Assembly (NCBI GenBank): GCA_000827495.1
Contig: KN817546.1
Location: 235,978 to 299,977, forward strand
Origin: Hypholoma sublateritium FD-334 SS-4
Lineage: Eukaryota; Basidiomycota; Agaricomycetes; Agaricales; Strophariaceae
Direction of reading: 5' to 3'
DNA: 64,000 nucleotides
Of this stretch, positions 37,353 through 48,400 are shown in pieces. The stretch's first letter is position 1. Each line of letters opens with the position of its first letter. The notes under the pieces were generated by a model. The model had not been told where the DNA came from, did no database searches, and saw only the letters and a list, made by a program, of their open reading frames with translations. Made by a program: the position numbers and the translations under genes.

Positions 37353-37451
37353 GCGTGGCTCGCCTAATTCGCTTGGTTTGCCTAATTTGCGTGGCTCGCT
37401 AATTCGCGTGGTTTGCCTAATTTGCGTGGCCCGCCTAATTCGCGTGGTTTG
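37353..37451. repeat. 18-bp minisatellite with alternating unit types
   Basis: About 5.5 copies of an 18-bp unit. Types alternate: GCGTGGCTCGCCTAATTC-like, then GCGTGGTTTGCCTAATTT-like, with one single-base deletion. No gene overlaps it. Confidence 0.9.
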
Positions 37452-37814
37452 ATGAAATCACGTGGCAACAGGCGGCGACTTTTAACCACAGACAACATGC
37501 ATATGGCAGCTTTGCGCTGTGTCGAATCCAAATCCCCAACCCCCGCCCGGCGCAGCGCCTACAAGCTGAGCCCCAAGGCCTCAGATATCAGGCCGCGCCC
37601 TCAAGCGCAAATACGAGCCTCAGGGTATTTCGCCATAACATGAGAAATGAGCCGAGCCGCTCCCTACCATCGCAGCGCGCCTAAATCCTCCATCTCGCGC
37701 AGAGCCCAACCATTATAATTGAATATGATTTAGTAGTGAATATGAATAAGGAAAGAAATTATAATACATACCTCATCGCGGGTCTATTTTTTCGCCAATG
37801 GCAACCTATGTAAA

Positions 37815-38026
37815 GACATTGAAGAGAAGCTTCGCCAGATCGAAAATATGGTCCTGGATTGAGGATAAGACGCGTGAGCGCCATCGGCGTGTTCTTCATG
37901 GTGACTTTCTTTTCCGAGAGGCCCGGATACAGATCGATATTATTCCCGTCGTTATTCTGTTCAAGTTGATCGTGTAGACGATGTTGTTCCATATGGCTCG
38001 CGTCCTTCGAAGATCGTGAACAGCAG
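37815..38026. repeat. IR3 right copy, diverged inverted repeat
   Basis: Reverse-strand counterpart of 15938-16163, shorter near 37970 and with several substitutions. Its reading frames are broken. The neighbouring DNA to 39182 contains short unassigned frames only, including a minus-strand stretch near 38450-38560 (LQINVTEPALLHIATRN) that looks like a gene shard. Confidence 0.8.
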
Positions 38027-39182
38027 CCGGCGGTGCCGTGGCGCCGGGGGCATTACTTTGGCTATCTGTGCTCGGTGGGCACCTCCTTGATCGCCTAGAT
38101 CCAAACAAGCTTTGCGGGATTGATTTTTTTTGTAAATTAACATTCATTCAAGTCACCCAGGCTTCCCGTGAGCTTAAGCCGGCCAGTGCCCAGCACCACG
38201 ATGGCCCTCCACAAGCAGAATCCCGCCTTGGTCCTCCCCACCACGACAAAACCACATAATGCCACGAGGCTCCAGCCGATTGTAGCCTTTTGTCGACGAG
38301 GGCTCCGCGACCTGCCCTTCGACCAGCGCCGCCATGGTACCGCTAGCCTCCGCCGCAATTGCGTCCAGATAATCGGCCCGCCTGTCTGTCTTGAGCCGCA
38401 TGACACCGCCGGTGGGCCGCCGGAGGCTACGCATGGCGCACGCTGACCTCGCGCGTGTTCCGCGTGGCGATGTGTAGCAGAGCGGGCTCGGTGACGTTAA
38501 TTTGCAACGCGTCGAGGTCTTTGGCCCAGACGTAAGTATATGTGAAATGTGTGAATGGTTGGCGTGCCGGTTAGCTGGGTGGGGCGCGTAAATGGTTGAA
38601 CAACGCAGCTCCAGGATCACCGTGGATGCTATTCTGCCAATTTCATCTTTAAAGAATAACGTCGATCCAGATGAAACAAAGTACTTACGAAAGGAACTGG
38701 GTCGTTTGCAATGCCGGTTGAGTGCCTTGGCTACAGATCGGCCGAGAGACATCCCCCAGGATTGGTCCCCTGATTTTCTAGGAACGAGTGCAGTACTCTG
38801 CTCAGCGTTCTTCTGCGTCTCCTATCCACCGTAGCACGACCGGGTGCTTCTCTTAATATTCTTCATCCCGAAGCGATCTGCATCCAGCTGCGCGCGCTGC
38901 GGTCAAGAAAGGACCGTCTTTGAGGTGCGGAAGTCCGTGTCGCTACAGGTCGCTACCTGCCACCTCGTCGATGATGGCTTCCGATTTCTTCAATTTGTAA
39001 GGTGTCACGTTAACGGAGTCATCGAGGAGGCCATTCAGTGACCTACTTTTTTCTTTTTCTTCCGGGCTTCTCCATTTTCTGCATCATCGACATCCCCTTC
39101 CCCATCTTCCCCACTACCCCCTCCCTCTCGGTGGCCACTTGTTCATTGTCCTCGTTATTCGCTGCCTTCCCCATCGCGCTCT

Positions 39183-40198
39183 CGATCTTCGCAAGCTTAT
39201 CTGCCTCCCCACAACGTCTCCCAAAAAACTCTCTCGTTCGCGAGCTGCGCATAGCCGAAATCAGACGACAGGATTGCGAGGTAATCCGCCATCGGCTAGC
39301 CAAGGGTTATCCTGTCACGTCTTCAAGCCCGCACCTACCTTCGCCGCCGCGACCACGGCGCGTCGATCTCCTCGGTCGTCTTCACGATTTCAAGCGGGCA
39401 GAGGGGGTGCTGTTGTGCCCAAGGGGCCAGAAGTTCAGCTACATAATGCCGTAGCGGTGTGGCGACTCACTCAAGCTGCTTCTATGAACACGCCATTCCG
39501 TGCTCATATACCAGCACTTCAACCGGGGAATGACCATATGCAGCCTGTAGAAGAGTCGCAGTTAGTAAGAATCGTGTCAAGAACAATAATATAAGCTAAT
39601 TGAAAGACTTACGTTGTTGGATTAATGCTCAACTGCGCGAATTATTGATAGGGGTTCACTGCAGGCGCGGCGCGTGTAGGTGATACGGTCTTGCCGGGCA
39701 GGAACAACCTGAAAATCGGTTGGAAAGTATCGTTGCGGCGAACGACGGTCGATCGCTGGGAAGCAGGAACGACAGGACAGCCTGTACTGCGCAAAAGAAA
39801 TGTAGAATGCAAAGGCGGATGCTGTGATGCGCATGTGGAATGACGTGAAGATTCGAGAGGGCGCGCTGGGCGGTCGACGGATCGACGACATCGCCCATCG
39901 CATGCGGCAGTGTCGAGCGACGACATCTTTATTTGGTCTACTTCGCCACACCAAGCGATGCGTGGGAAAGAGCTGGGTTTGACTTGGATCATCGATCGAG
40001 ACACGCTGCCTCCGAGTTTTACGGGGATAGGGGATATGATCAATAAGCTCGAATTCGTGTATTTATTTGGTATTTACATATGTAAAATTCTACGGGTCAA
40101 AAACGTTGGCCACCGGGAACGGGTATTTGTCATTGTCGACTCTGGAGGAGGCAGGAGGAGGCACAATCCATGGTGGATGCGACGTTCACGCTGCACGC
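39183..40198. repeat. IR2 right copy, 1016-bp inverted repeat
   Basis: Exact counterpart of 14360-15375. Its outer end lies 142 bp from the truncated end of the BTB gene. Flank 39043-39182 is low-complexity (Lys/Met-rich in minus frame) and differs from the left flank. Confidence 0.93.
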
Positions 40199-40340
40199 CG
40201 CACGCTGCAGGCGCTCAGCGCACAACACTGGCTAATGGAAGCCGCAGCGCATCGTCCAATTTAGTTAAAGGCCTTTCTTGCTTCCCTGAAGTCAAAGACT
40301 CTGCTTAGTGCTGCTAGAGCTAGAATTGATATTGATTGAC

Positions 40341-40838
40341 TCACATCAGACGCAGCTCATCGTCACATGTGTTCATGGCTGAAAAAATCTCGTACTTCTG
40401 GACTGCATCTGAGATTTCAAGAAGAGTTTCAAACTCCAGCCCTTGAAGCTTCGGATGCCTGCGTGGATAAATAAATAAAAACGCCGTCCTTAATATGTCA
40501 GAGCGTTCTGGAAGAGTGATGACGCCCTCGTCCGAGTCAGCGAGAAATTCGGAAGTTTTGAGTGCCCCTGATATGGCCTCCAGATTCTTGCGATGGAGGT
40601 ACAAAAGGACCCCGTCTGAGGAGCGGATCGTGATATCCGAATCTGTGGTGCTAGTTACTGTACACATCTTTATGTGAGAATGTTGATACACATTGACGGG
40701 GGTTGTGAACATGCACATACTACGATCAAACGCTTGTTCTATGTACTGTGGTCTCTTAGGCTTGTGATCTGACATGGCTTGATATGGCGGGGTTCTGGTA
40801 CTTGGGAGAAATTGGTAGCAGTGGAATGAAGTTGTCAC
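40341..40838 (-). CDS. BTB/POZ-domain protein, C-terminally truncated
   Basis: The minus frame contains the agaric BTB fold: DITIRSSDGVLLYLHRKNLE, SGALKTSEFLADSDEGVITL, LLFIYPRRHP-like FLFIYPRRHPKLQGLEFE and EISDAVQKYEIFSAMNTC. BTB domains mediate dimerisation and often bind cullin-3. Family members normally continue well past the AMNxC segment; here the frame ends at DDELRLM with a GTGAGT right after, and the only candidate downstream exon (VFDFREARKAFN) is short and runs toward the IR2 edge. The gene may have lost its 3' half to the IR2 rearrangement. Start is MTTSFHCYQF (40838) or MSDHKPKRPQ downstream. Function unknown. Confidence 0.72.
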   Translation of the reverse strand: MTTSFHCYQFLPSTRTPPYQAMSDHKPKRPQYIEQAFDRSMCMFTTPVNVYQHSHIKMCTVTSTTDSDITIRSSDGVLLYLHRKNLEAISGALKTSEFLADSDEGVITLPERSDILRTAFLFIYPRRHPKLQGLEFETLLEISDAVQKYEIFSAMNTCDDELRLM

Positions 40839-41622
40839 CTAAGTTTCGACGCCGATTAGCTTATACTTATACTAGCACAGACTCTTTGTGTACACCGCAA
40901 TCAAATGATAACCATCCTCCCTTATGTTCCCATAAAGGTGGTGCACTCCGCACTGACAATGGTAGCCGTTTATTTCATACCTGTAAGTGGAATATAAAGA
41001 CCGGTCCACGCGAAAAAAAAATCAGACTACTTACCAGCAGCGTTGCAGAGGCGGACAAGTAGAACCTGGATGAATGCCCGCTTTCAAGTGGTTTACTTTT
41101 AGATTTTCGGACGGGCTGACCAAGGGCTGAAGCGCTGATCTCTTCGGATACGCCATGGAATGACGGCGCGGGCCGCTCAAGGACAACCGTGATTCGGTGA
41201 TTTCGGCGAATTTGGCAAACGGCGTCAATATTATGCTCTACCCTGCTCTACCTATGTTTCTCCGTCAATTCGGCGATATCGGCAAATCCGGCAATCTCAG
41301 AGTGATGTAAATTGAGCTGGATAAAAACGTACTTTGGGGAATAAACAATTTGGTAATTGATTGTTTAGAATTCACAGCTGGACAAAGATAAGTAACCGAG
41401 ATAAGTCACCGAAGTTGAGCGAAGACCATATCTATATTTACAAATTCCCAGAGCCAACTCAATCTTAAAATAGCTCGGGCTCAAAGCTTGGCGAACCACG
41501 CAAATTCTAAAATTATCTTGGTGGGACGCAAATAGGACTCTCGTGACCGCTCTAAGACTATGTCAGTCAATCTGCAGGACTTGTTAGGCTAATGTGACCG
41601 CGAGGTACTCAGGTAACTCGAG

Positions 41623-41680
41623 TTGACTTGAGTTCGACCATTAATTCTAGTTTGACTTGAGTTCGACCATTCTAGTTTTT
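41623..41680. repeat. 31-bp spaced direct repeat
   Basis: TTGACTTGAGTTCGACCATT occurs twice, 31 bases apart, with a shared TCTAGTTT spacer. It lies in the AT-rich gene-poor interval 41040-41828, where short related strings (TTCGGCGAATTTGGCAAA) also recur near 41200-41290. Confidence 0.8.
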
Positions 41681-41828
41681 AAATGGTGCTACGTAGCTTA
41701 ATGGACGAAAGAATCGTAATTGCCACTAATTATTGGAATTCTGTATCAAAAAAAACGAAACAAATTCTAAATAATCCCCTTGTATAAGAAGGACTAAGAT
41801 ATCCATCTACGCCACGTGAGTTCACAAA

Positions 41829-42240
41829 TCAACGCTGCTTAGGCTGATTCTTAGAGGCAACATTTCCCTGGCGCAAGTTTGTGATTTCCTGAATTCAACG
41901 ATCTCTTATTAGAACGAGCGAGCCAAAAGCAAGTATGACGTACTAATTTTAGCTCGGAAATTTCCTGTCGTAAATTATCAATTAGATGCTGGCCGAGGGA
42001 GATGACGCCTTCCTGCCTCTCGAGGTACATGGAGATGCCAGATCTCTGCATCATAGATTTCTGCGGTACAATATTTTATATTATGTGGCGTATGTGAGCA
42101 ATATTGATCAGCCGACTTACCTCAGGCTCGGGGTCAGGTTTCGCCGAAATAGCCATGTCCAGCATCTCGAACTCCTCTGTGCCACCGTTTACATATACGA
42201 GCACCTCATCGTCCCCGATATCGACGGTTTCGATAGTCAT
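41829..42240 (-). CDS. Small acidic/coiled-coil protein of a divergent gene pair
   Basis: Three exons (42121-42240, 41944-42060, 41829-41888) with GT/AG introns join in frame to 98 residues. The N-terminus is acidic (MTIETVDIGDDEVLVYVNGG, MAISAKPDPEPE); the C-terminus is a coiled coil (LIDNLRQEISELK, EITNLRQ) with a basic tail (KNQPKQR). No domain is recognised. The start lies in a segment duplicated at 53.6-54.1 kb, where only the first dozen codons remain (MNIETVEIGNDEL then stop). In both places a PIP-box gene or its remnant lies on the other side, transcribed away. The conserved pairing suggests the two genes belonged to one unit. Function unknown. Confidence 0.6.
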
Positions 42241-42610
42241 TTAGGTCTATGGAATTGGAGTAGTGTCCTGAACTGGCGGGGTGAGTTAGGTATCGACCAG
42301 AACGGTTCGTTGCCCTCTTTATACCTTGAACGCTTTTTGACATCCTTACGAAGGTAAAACAAAGCGCGATTGGTTGAAACCATATTTCCCAATGTCCGAT
42401 GGCCTTTCCATTTCCCATATTGACAAAGAGAAGATAAAGGAATGCAAGTTGCCTTTGAGTCCACGTATGCGCCTCTCAACTCATTTATTTGAGCGCTTGA
42501 ATTCTTGTACTCCTTCCTTCTCGCTCGTTTGGCGTCATTCGTGTAGACGAACGCCACCATCTCGCGGATGACGATATCAACATGGCCGATATAATTCAAG
42601 CATGCCGATC
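42241..42610 (+). pseudogene. Decayed remnant of the PIP-box gene and its upstream region
   Basis: From 42241 to about 42540 the sequence aligns with the region upstream of the PIP-box gene (53707-54085), e.g. AGAACGGTT, CTTTTTGACATCCTT and AAGATAAA blocks. It then jumps directly to a segment nearly identical to coding positions 56597-56645 (start TGTAGACG, containing ACCATCTCGCGGATGACGAT). The 2.5 kb between is missing, so this is an internal deletion derivative. DNA from 42611 to 43200 holds nothing else identified. Confidence 0.75.
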
Positions 42611-43297
42611 TCAGCTACAGCCCAAGCTAGCAAGACTTGTAAGCAGTGGAAAATTAATTGCCTGCCTCACGTTCAAAGATTACGGTCATCCAGCGGTGCG
42701 CTCGTCATCATAATTAATCTCCCTCTGGGCCGTTTTCCGAGGGGGATAAGCGAGCGCGTATCCAGAAATTCATGTAATCCAATGTCCATCTTAAATAAAG
42801 CATCGCCTCTGGCGATAGGGCCTTGCTGATTATGGACCAGATAAACCATGCATATTCTGACTGGATTTTTGAATGTACTAGAACACAATTTTAAAAATTT
42901 GTTCTATCGCTCTCAAATTTACTGAGCGCACTCTGAGTCCGACATCTGGGAATTAAGCAAAACCGGCACTCTGAACCGGCGATCACCTCCGGCGGAGCGA
43001 CGGCAAAGTTCCAGGCGTCCAATGAACGTCCCTGGAGGTGTAGATGTTCGTGTTAGCAGGGCGGGGCCGTGAAAGGCCGTGTTTCGCGTGCTGGGGGTGC
43101 GGCTGACGTCTAGTAGTCGGGGGAAATTTGAAAAAGCGACATAAATCCTGTGCGGGCGTGTCCGCCCCATTTTTTGCCTGTTAAACCTGGTAGGTGAAGT
43201 TGGGGCAACAGGTACGGCGTCGAAGACGAAGCTCTCCATCAGCATCGTCGCGACGGTCTGCACCGCGGGCCCCGCGTCGCCCGTCGCGCTGCACGCC

Positions 43298-43756
43298 GTG
43301 CGTTCCTACACCGTGCGGTGCCAGAAGGTCAATGTGCTCAAGTTGATGTGGGCGGAGCGCGGGCCCGAGGCGCTACCCCAATCATTGGGGCTAGCAAATT
43401 TCAAGCACATCGCGAAGAAGGGGATCATTGAGGCGGTGACACTGGACATGGATACGTCTGACGTTGTAGGCGTGGTGGTGGATAACATAAGGGGGTACCT
43501 CCCAAGCGGCGTTGACACGAACAGTCTGCCATCGCTGTCGTATTCATCCTCTAAGGAGAAGAAGCAGCCGGATGACAATTTAGGAAAACGCTCTCGACGA
43601 GTGCAAGCTGCCCTCCTGCTCGTCCTCCATGATGCGGTTGGACATGGCCATCAGCGCGCCCGAACGTCGACTGTCGTGGGACGAGGTAGTCAGGCAGCAT
43701 TGATCGACCTCAACAGGCGAGGGAGTGACGTCGGCGGCCGGTGCATGCTCGCGTGA
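43298..43756 (+). other. GC-rich unassigned open frame, possible gene shard
   Basis: 152 codons (MRSYTVRCQKVNVLKLMWAE) with protein-like hydrophobic pattern (IEAVTLDMDTSDVVGVVV) extending upstream in frame from about 43215. Not recognised; no clear splice sites. Its composition resembles the other GC-rich shards. The interval 43800-45170 holds only unsupported short frames. Confidence 0.3.
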
Positions 43757-45171
43757 GTCTTCCGAACCTTCGCACTCTTCAGCGGACTGTCAGGGAGAGG
43801 TCGTTCGACGCCGCATCCGGGATCGAGAACATACCTGCTTGATTAGTAAATCGACATAAACAACATAAACAAGATATATAGGGGCTCAGTCTAAAACGCA
43901 GAACTTGAAAAACGAAGAACATCAGCACGGTCCACGAGCCATGATAAATTCATATAAACACACCTTTGTCTTCCTCGTGCCCCTGAGCTCCTCCATGCTA
44001 TATATGCTTGCTCTCCCTCGACGACCTCTAAACCTTCTTCTTTTCTCGTTCTCTCCTGCGCGCCGCGAGCTTCGTCCAATGGCGCTCTTAGTTTGGTTGT
44101 CGTTGTCGTCAATGGTAAAGCGAGGTGGAGGTGAGAGGAATGGAACAAGAAAACACAGCAATGGTGCACTCGCGGGGCGATGTGATGGATGGACTACGGC
44201 GAGAATGCTAAAATTGGAAATGGCGTCCGAACGGGGCGATTATGCTGCACGCACACCTAATATCGTGGAATACATATTCGATCATGTGGGAGAGAAACAC
44301 TTGGATTGGATGGTGCTCACTCTGAGTCGAAAGGTACGGATGGAAAGCTGTCGTATGTGATGGCATGCTGTCTGGATGTTTCAGCTTTTCTCATGTGTGA
44401 TATATAGGGGCGAGGAAGAAGAGAGGACCGTCGAAAAGGCGGAGGAGCGTTTGAATGGCCCAAGGACGACCCTAGCCACAAACAACTGTGAGTCTCTGGA
44501 CGATTTCTTTACCTGTTGGACAAATTGATCTGAAAGGGAAGCCAAAGTGAAGCCCAACAAATTGCAGATATGAAGACACCCGAGGTGCTCACTACTGAGC
44601 TGCAAAGCCTGCCCGCCAGCGTACAACTGACACTTTCCACGGCGCTTGAAGGATTTGACTGGAACATTATGTTTACTCTCGACTAGATCTAATTCACTGT
44701 GAGCGTGTAGTGTGTGTATTGAGTAACGATAACTCACTATGTAGGCCATAATCCAACTAAATCTAAGGTAGCCGAATGCTCCGTCCGCGAGATATTTTAT
44801 TCGCGTCGACTCGGACGACTTCTTGTCGAAGCTAACAGCGTATCCAACGAGGTCGCCGACAGACCCGTTTCGTTCTGTTGTAACGCCGCAGACGCAAGCT
44901 GGTCATTTGACAGACATACAAGTACTAGTAGTCTTTCCTGACCCAGATTCCCCAGAAGAATCATAACTTCATTCATCCGAATTTCTTCTATAAGGGCGTC
45001 TCTTCCTGGCTCCAGATGAATTCGATTTTGCCAATACAACTACGACTGCAGACGGACCTTTAGTAATGGGTAGTTGGGCGCGTTACTCCTGTGGAAGCTT
45101 TGCGTTCAGAGTCGTGGCTCGCGCGCCGTTGACATGACTGGGCCCAGCGCACCATTGCTGCGGTAACTCGG

Positions 45172-45393
45172 TTAATGGCGGCGCTGCTTCTGTTTGTGGC
45201 CGTTGGTCGAGTGCTCGTGTTGTCCGTTCATGATAAAGCCCTTGCGCTTGAAGTCTTTTGTACTATCCTCATCGCTGACATCAACCCAGATGGGCTGTGG
45301 CTTGAGAACCTTGCTGTTCTTCTGGTTCTTCTGACCATAGTACGACAGCGATCGGACGGCAGGTATAGATTTATGGACCGCGGTGGCCATCAC
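45172..45393 (-). CDS. Short basic open frame next to the IR1 edge
   Basis: 72-73 codons, MMATAVHKSIPAVRSLSYYG then WVDVSDEDSTKDFKRKGF and a His/Lys/Gln-rich end. The tail is basic and could be nuclear or nucleic-acid-binding. Not recognised, single exon, could be the 3' exon of a gene cut by the IR1 junction 70 bp upstream. Confidence 0.3.
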   Translation of the reverse strand: MMATAVHKSIPAVRSLSYYGQKNQKNSKVLKPQPIWVDVSDEDSTKDFKRKGFIMNGQHEHSTNGHKQKQRRH

Positions 45394-45461
45394 GGAGAAT
45401 TGAAGGATAAAATGATAGAAGCGTGGATGGAAATGAGGCCTATCTGGGCGCGGGTTATCTG

Positions 45462-48400
45462 TGAATATGGGCGGGTGGCTGGCTGGGCATGGGTTTGTAT
45501 AGGGTTTGTATTGAAGTGAGGCGGCACGAAAATATCGAAGTTGCGCATGAGGCCTGAGATCATGTCACGCATCACGCGCGTGACTTTCAATTGGCGACGC
45601 GAGCCAAGCGGCGAACGCAAACTTGCAACTCGACGCACGCCCCGACCTCGGCGCACGCAAAATGAGTCACAATTNCCAGTGATTTCCCTAGAGTACAAAA
45701 TCCGCCAGCAGCGCTCGCAGGACCCGTATGCCAGTTCCCAAGCATCTTCAAAATGGCTAGCGAGTCTCCTTGCACGACGCCTANGCACCATGGTACGCTC
45801 TAACCCGTTCTCGAGATATATAACTAGTTAACGCCTCTTCAAGTGTTGCTTCACATTAGTAATATGACCTTGACTGCTGCACCAACATTTCCTCAGCCAA
45901 ACTTATATAACGCCCCCTGCTCCGGTTTTCCAAAGAGAAATCCGGCCGCTTTCTCGAAATACGATCAGCAGCTTAGGTATCTTGCGAACTATCCAGGCAG
46001 CGATGATTCTAGGCTATAGGAGACCACTCGTAATGACGCCGTGAGGATACTGAGTGAACAGGCGGGCCCGTACGTGCGGAAACATTCATTCTTGATGGTC
46101 GACTGACTATAAACGCTAGGAACTACCAATACCAGGATCCACCTCAGTGGACACCCCCAGTCCCCATTGTCTTTCCAGACGACTACATTTGCTCAATCCG
46201 TGTTTTGACAGACCGCACCGAGCAATGCGTACTCAGTCCACTGCCATCGCGGACGCAGCAACAGCCACCTCAATCTCGACCCTTGCCTCAACCTCGGCCT
46301 CCACCTCAACCCCAGCAGCAGCAGTCAACCCAATATCACTCCCAGCAGTATTACCCTCAGTTGAATTCTCAGCCGCAACCGCAGTTTCAACAACAGCACA
46401 TATTGCAGTCGTATCCGCACCCTGAAAATATCTACCAGCCGCAAGAATCGCCGGCAATTTTTGATGATTTTCTTGAGCGCAAGCTACAACAAATGAACCC
46501 TGCACCTACCCGGCCCTCAATGCACGCCCTGTCACGCCTCCGCCGAAGCCAAGATTATCACCCTCCGATGAAAGCCTCGATCCTCTTGCGCTGCATTCCG
46601 AGCGGTCGTCTGCGTTCTTTGTGACTCCTAAGAAGTGCATGCCTATCGTGTTGATAGAACCCCCCTCCGAACGCATACTGTCAGTTAACACCTTACCCTT
46701 ACCTTCACTGACGAAAGTGGCTTCCGACCTTCTGTTTCTCTGACTCCCAGCAGGAATTCCAGTTCGTTTTTGAAGGTGTCGTATAACCATTTGACGTCGA
46801 CGCACAAGTGGATCGTGAACAATGTATATGTGTCGATTCCCCGATGTCCGTGGTCGACGCCGGCCTCGACACGGAAGATGAACGGAGGCACTGGCAAGTG
46901 TCAGGCTAGCAATGGGCCAGACCTCAGCGGGTATGGATCGCAGGACGATGGGCCGTCGAGTCTGTCGAAACGATCTGCTGACTCCGTCAAGAGCTCCCCA
47001 CGCCGATCGGAGACGGGGACCAGCGAGGTATACATTCATATTCACGCATAAAAGAATCTTGTTGCCAAACTGAACTTTTTTATAGGGCCGCTTGAAAAAT
47101 CGACATCTCTCATCGAGGACGTCTTCGGGGCTGAAGACACGCTGCCCTCCGAGATGGAGGCGACCGATCTCAGCCACGACTTCTTCTCCGCGCTTTTCGC
47201 CGACCTCTCGCGGCCCATACTCGCCGCCGGCGTCGTCCGCAAGCTGACCAAGTTCATCGGGCGCGTCGCGCGGCCGACGGAACGCCTCCGACAAATGACC
47301 GGCTGCGTATTGGGCACGTCGCGCGCCGGACGTCGACACGTAGATTTTTGCGCGGCTGCTCAAGGTGCTCGAGCGCAGCATCCGCACGGGCGAAGACCTC
47401 GGCCCGTTCGTGCACCACGACGCACTGCCCGCCGCGAAGGCGCGCCTGGAAAGCCGAGCACAAAGAAGGCCGTGGCGAAGGGCTCGCGTGGCGAGAGGCG
47501 GTCGCATACACCGAAGGGCGAGGAGGGCGGCGTCGATGTCATTTTCTATCGTGGTATTACCATGCAGCGCGCTGTGGAGCGCGACTCCGAGAACCGGTCG
47601 AACTATGCCATGTGTGCTGTCAACCCCAGCCGCATTTCGCCTACGTTCAGCGACGGCGCTCTGCGCGAGGTAGTTGACTCCATCGCCACCATCTCGGGCT
47701 CCCTGCTCGAAATCGTTAATTACAACGTCGAGGTATGTTATGGGTACCTGATCTTCTGATAATCTATGGTTCTAATGACTCTATAGGGTCAGCAATATGT
47801 TTGCGCTGGAGAGCTGGTTGCTTTACAGACGATGACCAACACCTGTTGCAACTGTGGCCGTAGCCGCTCCTTCGGGCCCTGTTGCATCTATCGAGGACGT
47901 TCCTGTGAAGGCTATCGACATCTTGCTGGTTGTCGTAGCTCAGAAACTGAAGAAGCGTGTTGACGAGATTCCTCTGTCGAAGTCCATTAAAGACCTTGTT
48001 GGCGGCAAGTCAACTCTGCAAAACGAGATCTTGGGCGATCTCCAGCAGGAGTTTGCCTCTTCCCCCGAGAAAAGCGAGGAACTTCCTCTCGAAGAACTCG
48101 GGTCTGCTTTAGGAAGCGGCTTCAACGGCACTCTCGGAAAGTACAGTACCGGACTCATTTCACGTCTCGTCGGCGGTGAGATGCCAGGTGGCTTTAACGC
48201 ATCCGCTATTAAGGCTCACTTCGCGAAATCTTGGGTTCTTGGCCCTGCCCGCTCCGATGGTGTCCTCTCACTGGCTACTACTGTTGAGCCAGCAAAGCGT
48301 CTTGCGTCAGAGGGCGAGGCGAAGACATGGCTGGACGGCGTCGTCACAATCTACGCACACTGCTCTGGAATTTCTCTTTCGGCACATGGAGCTGGCGGTG

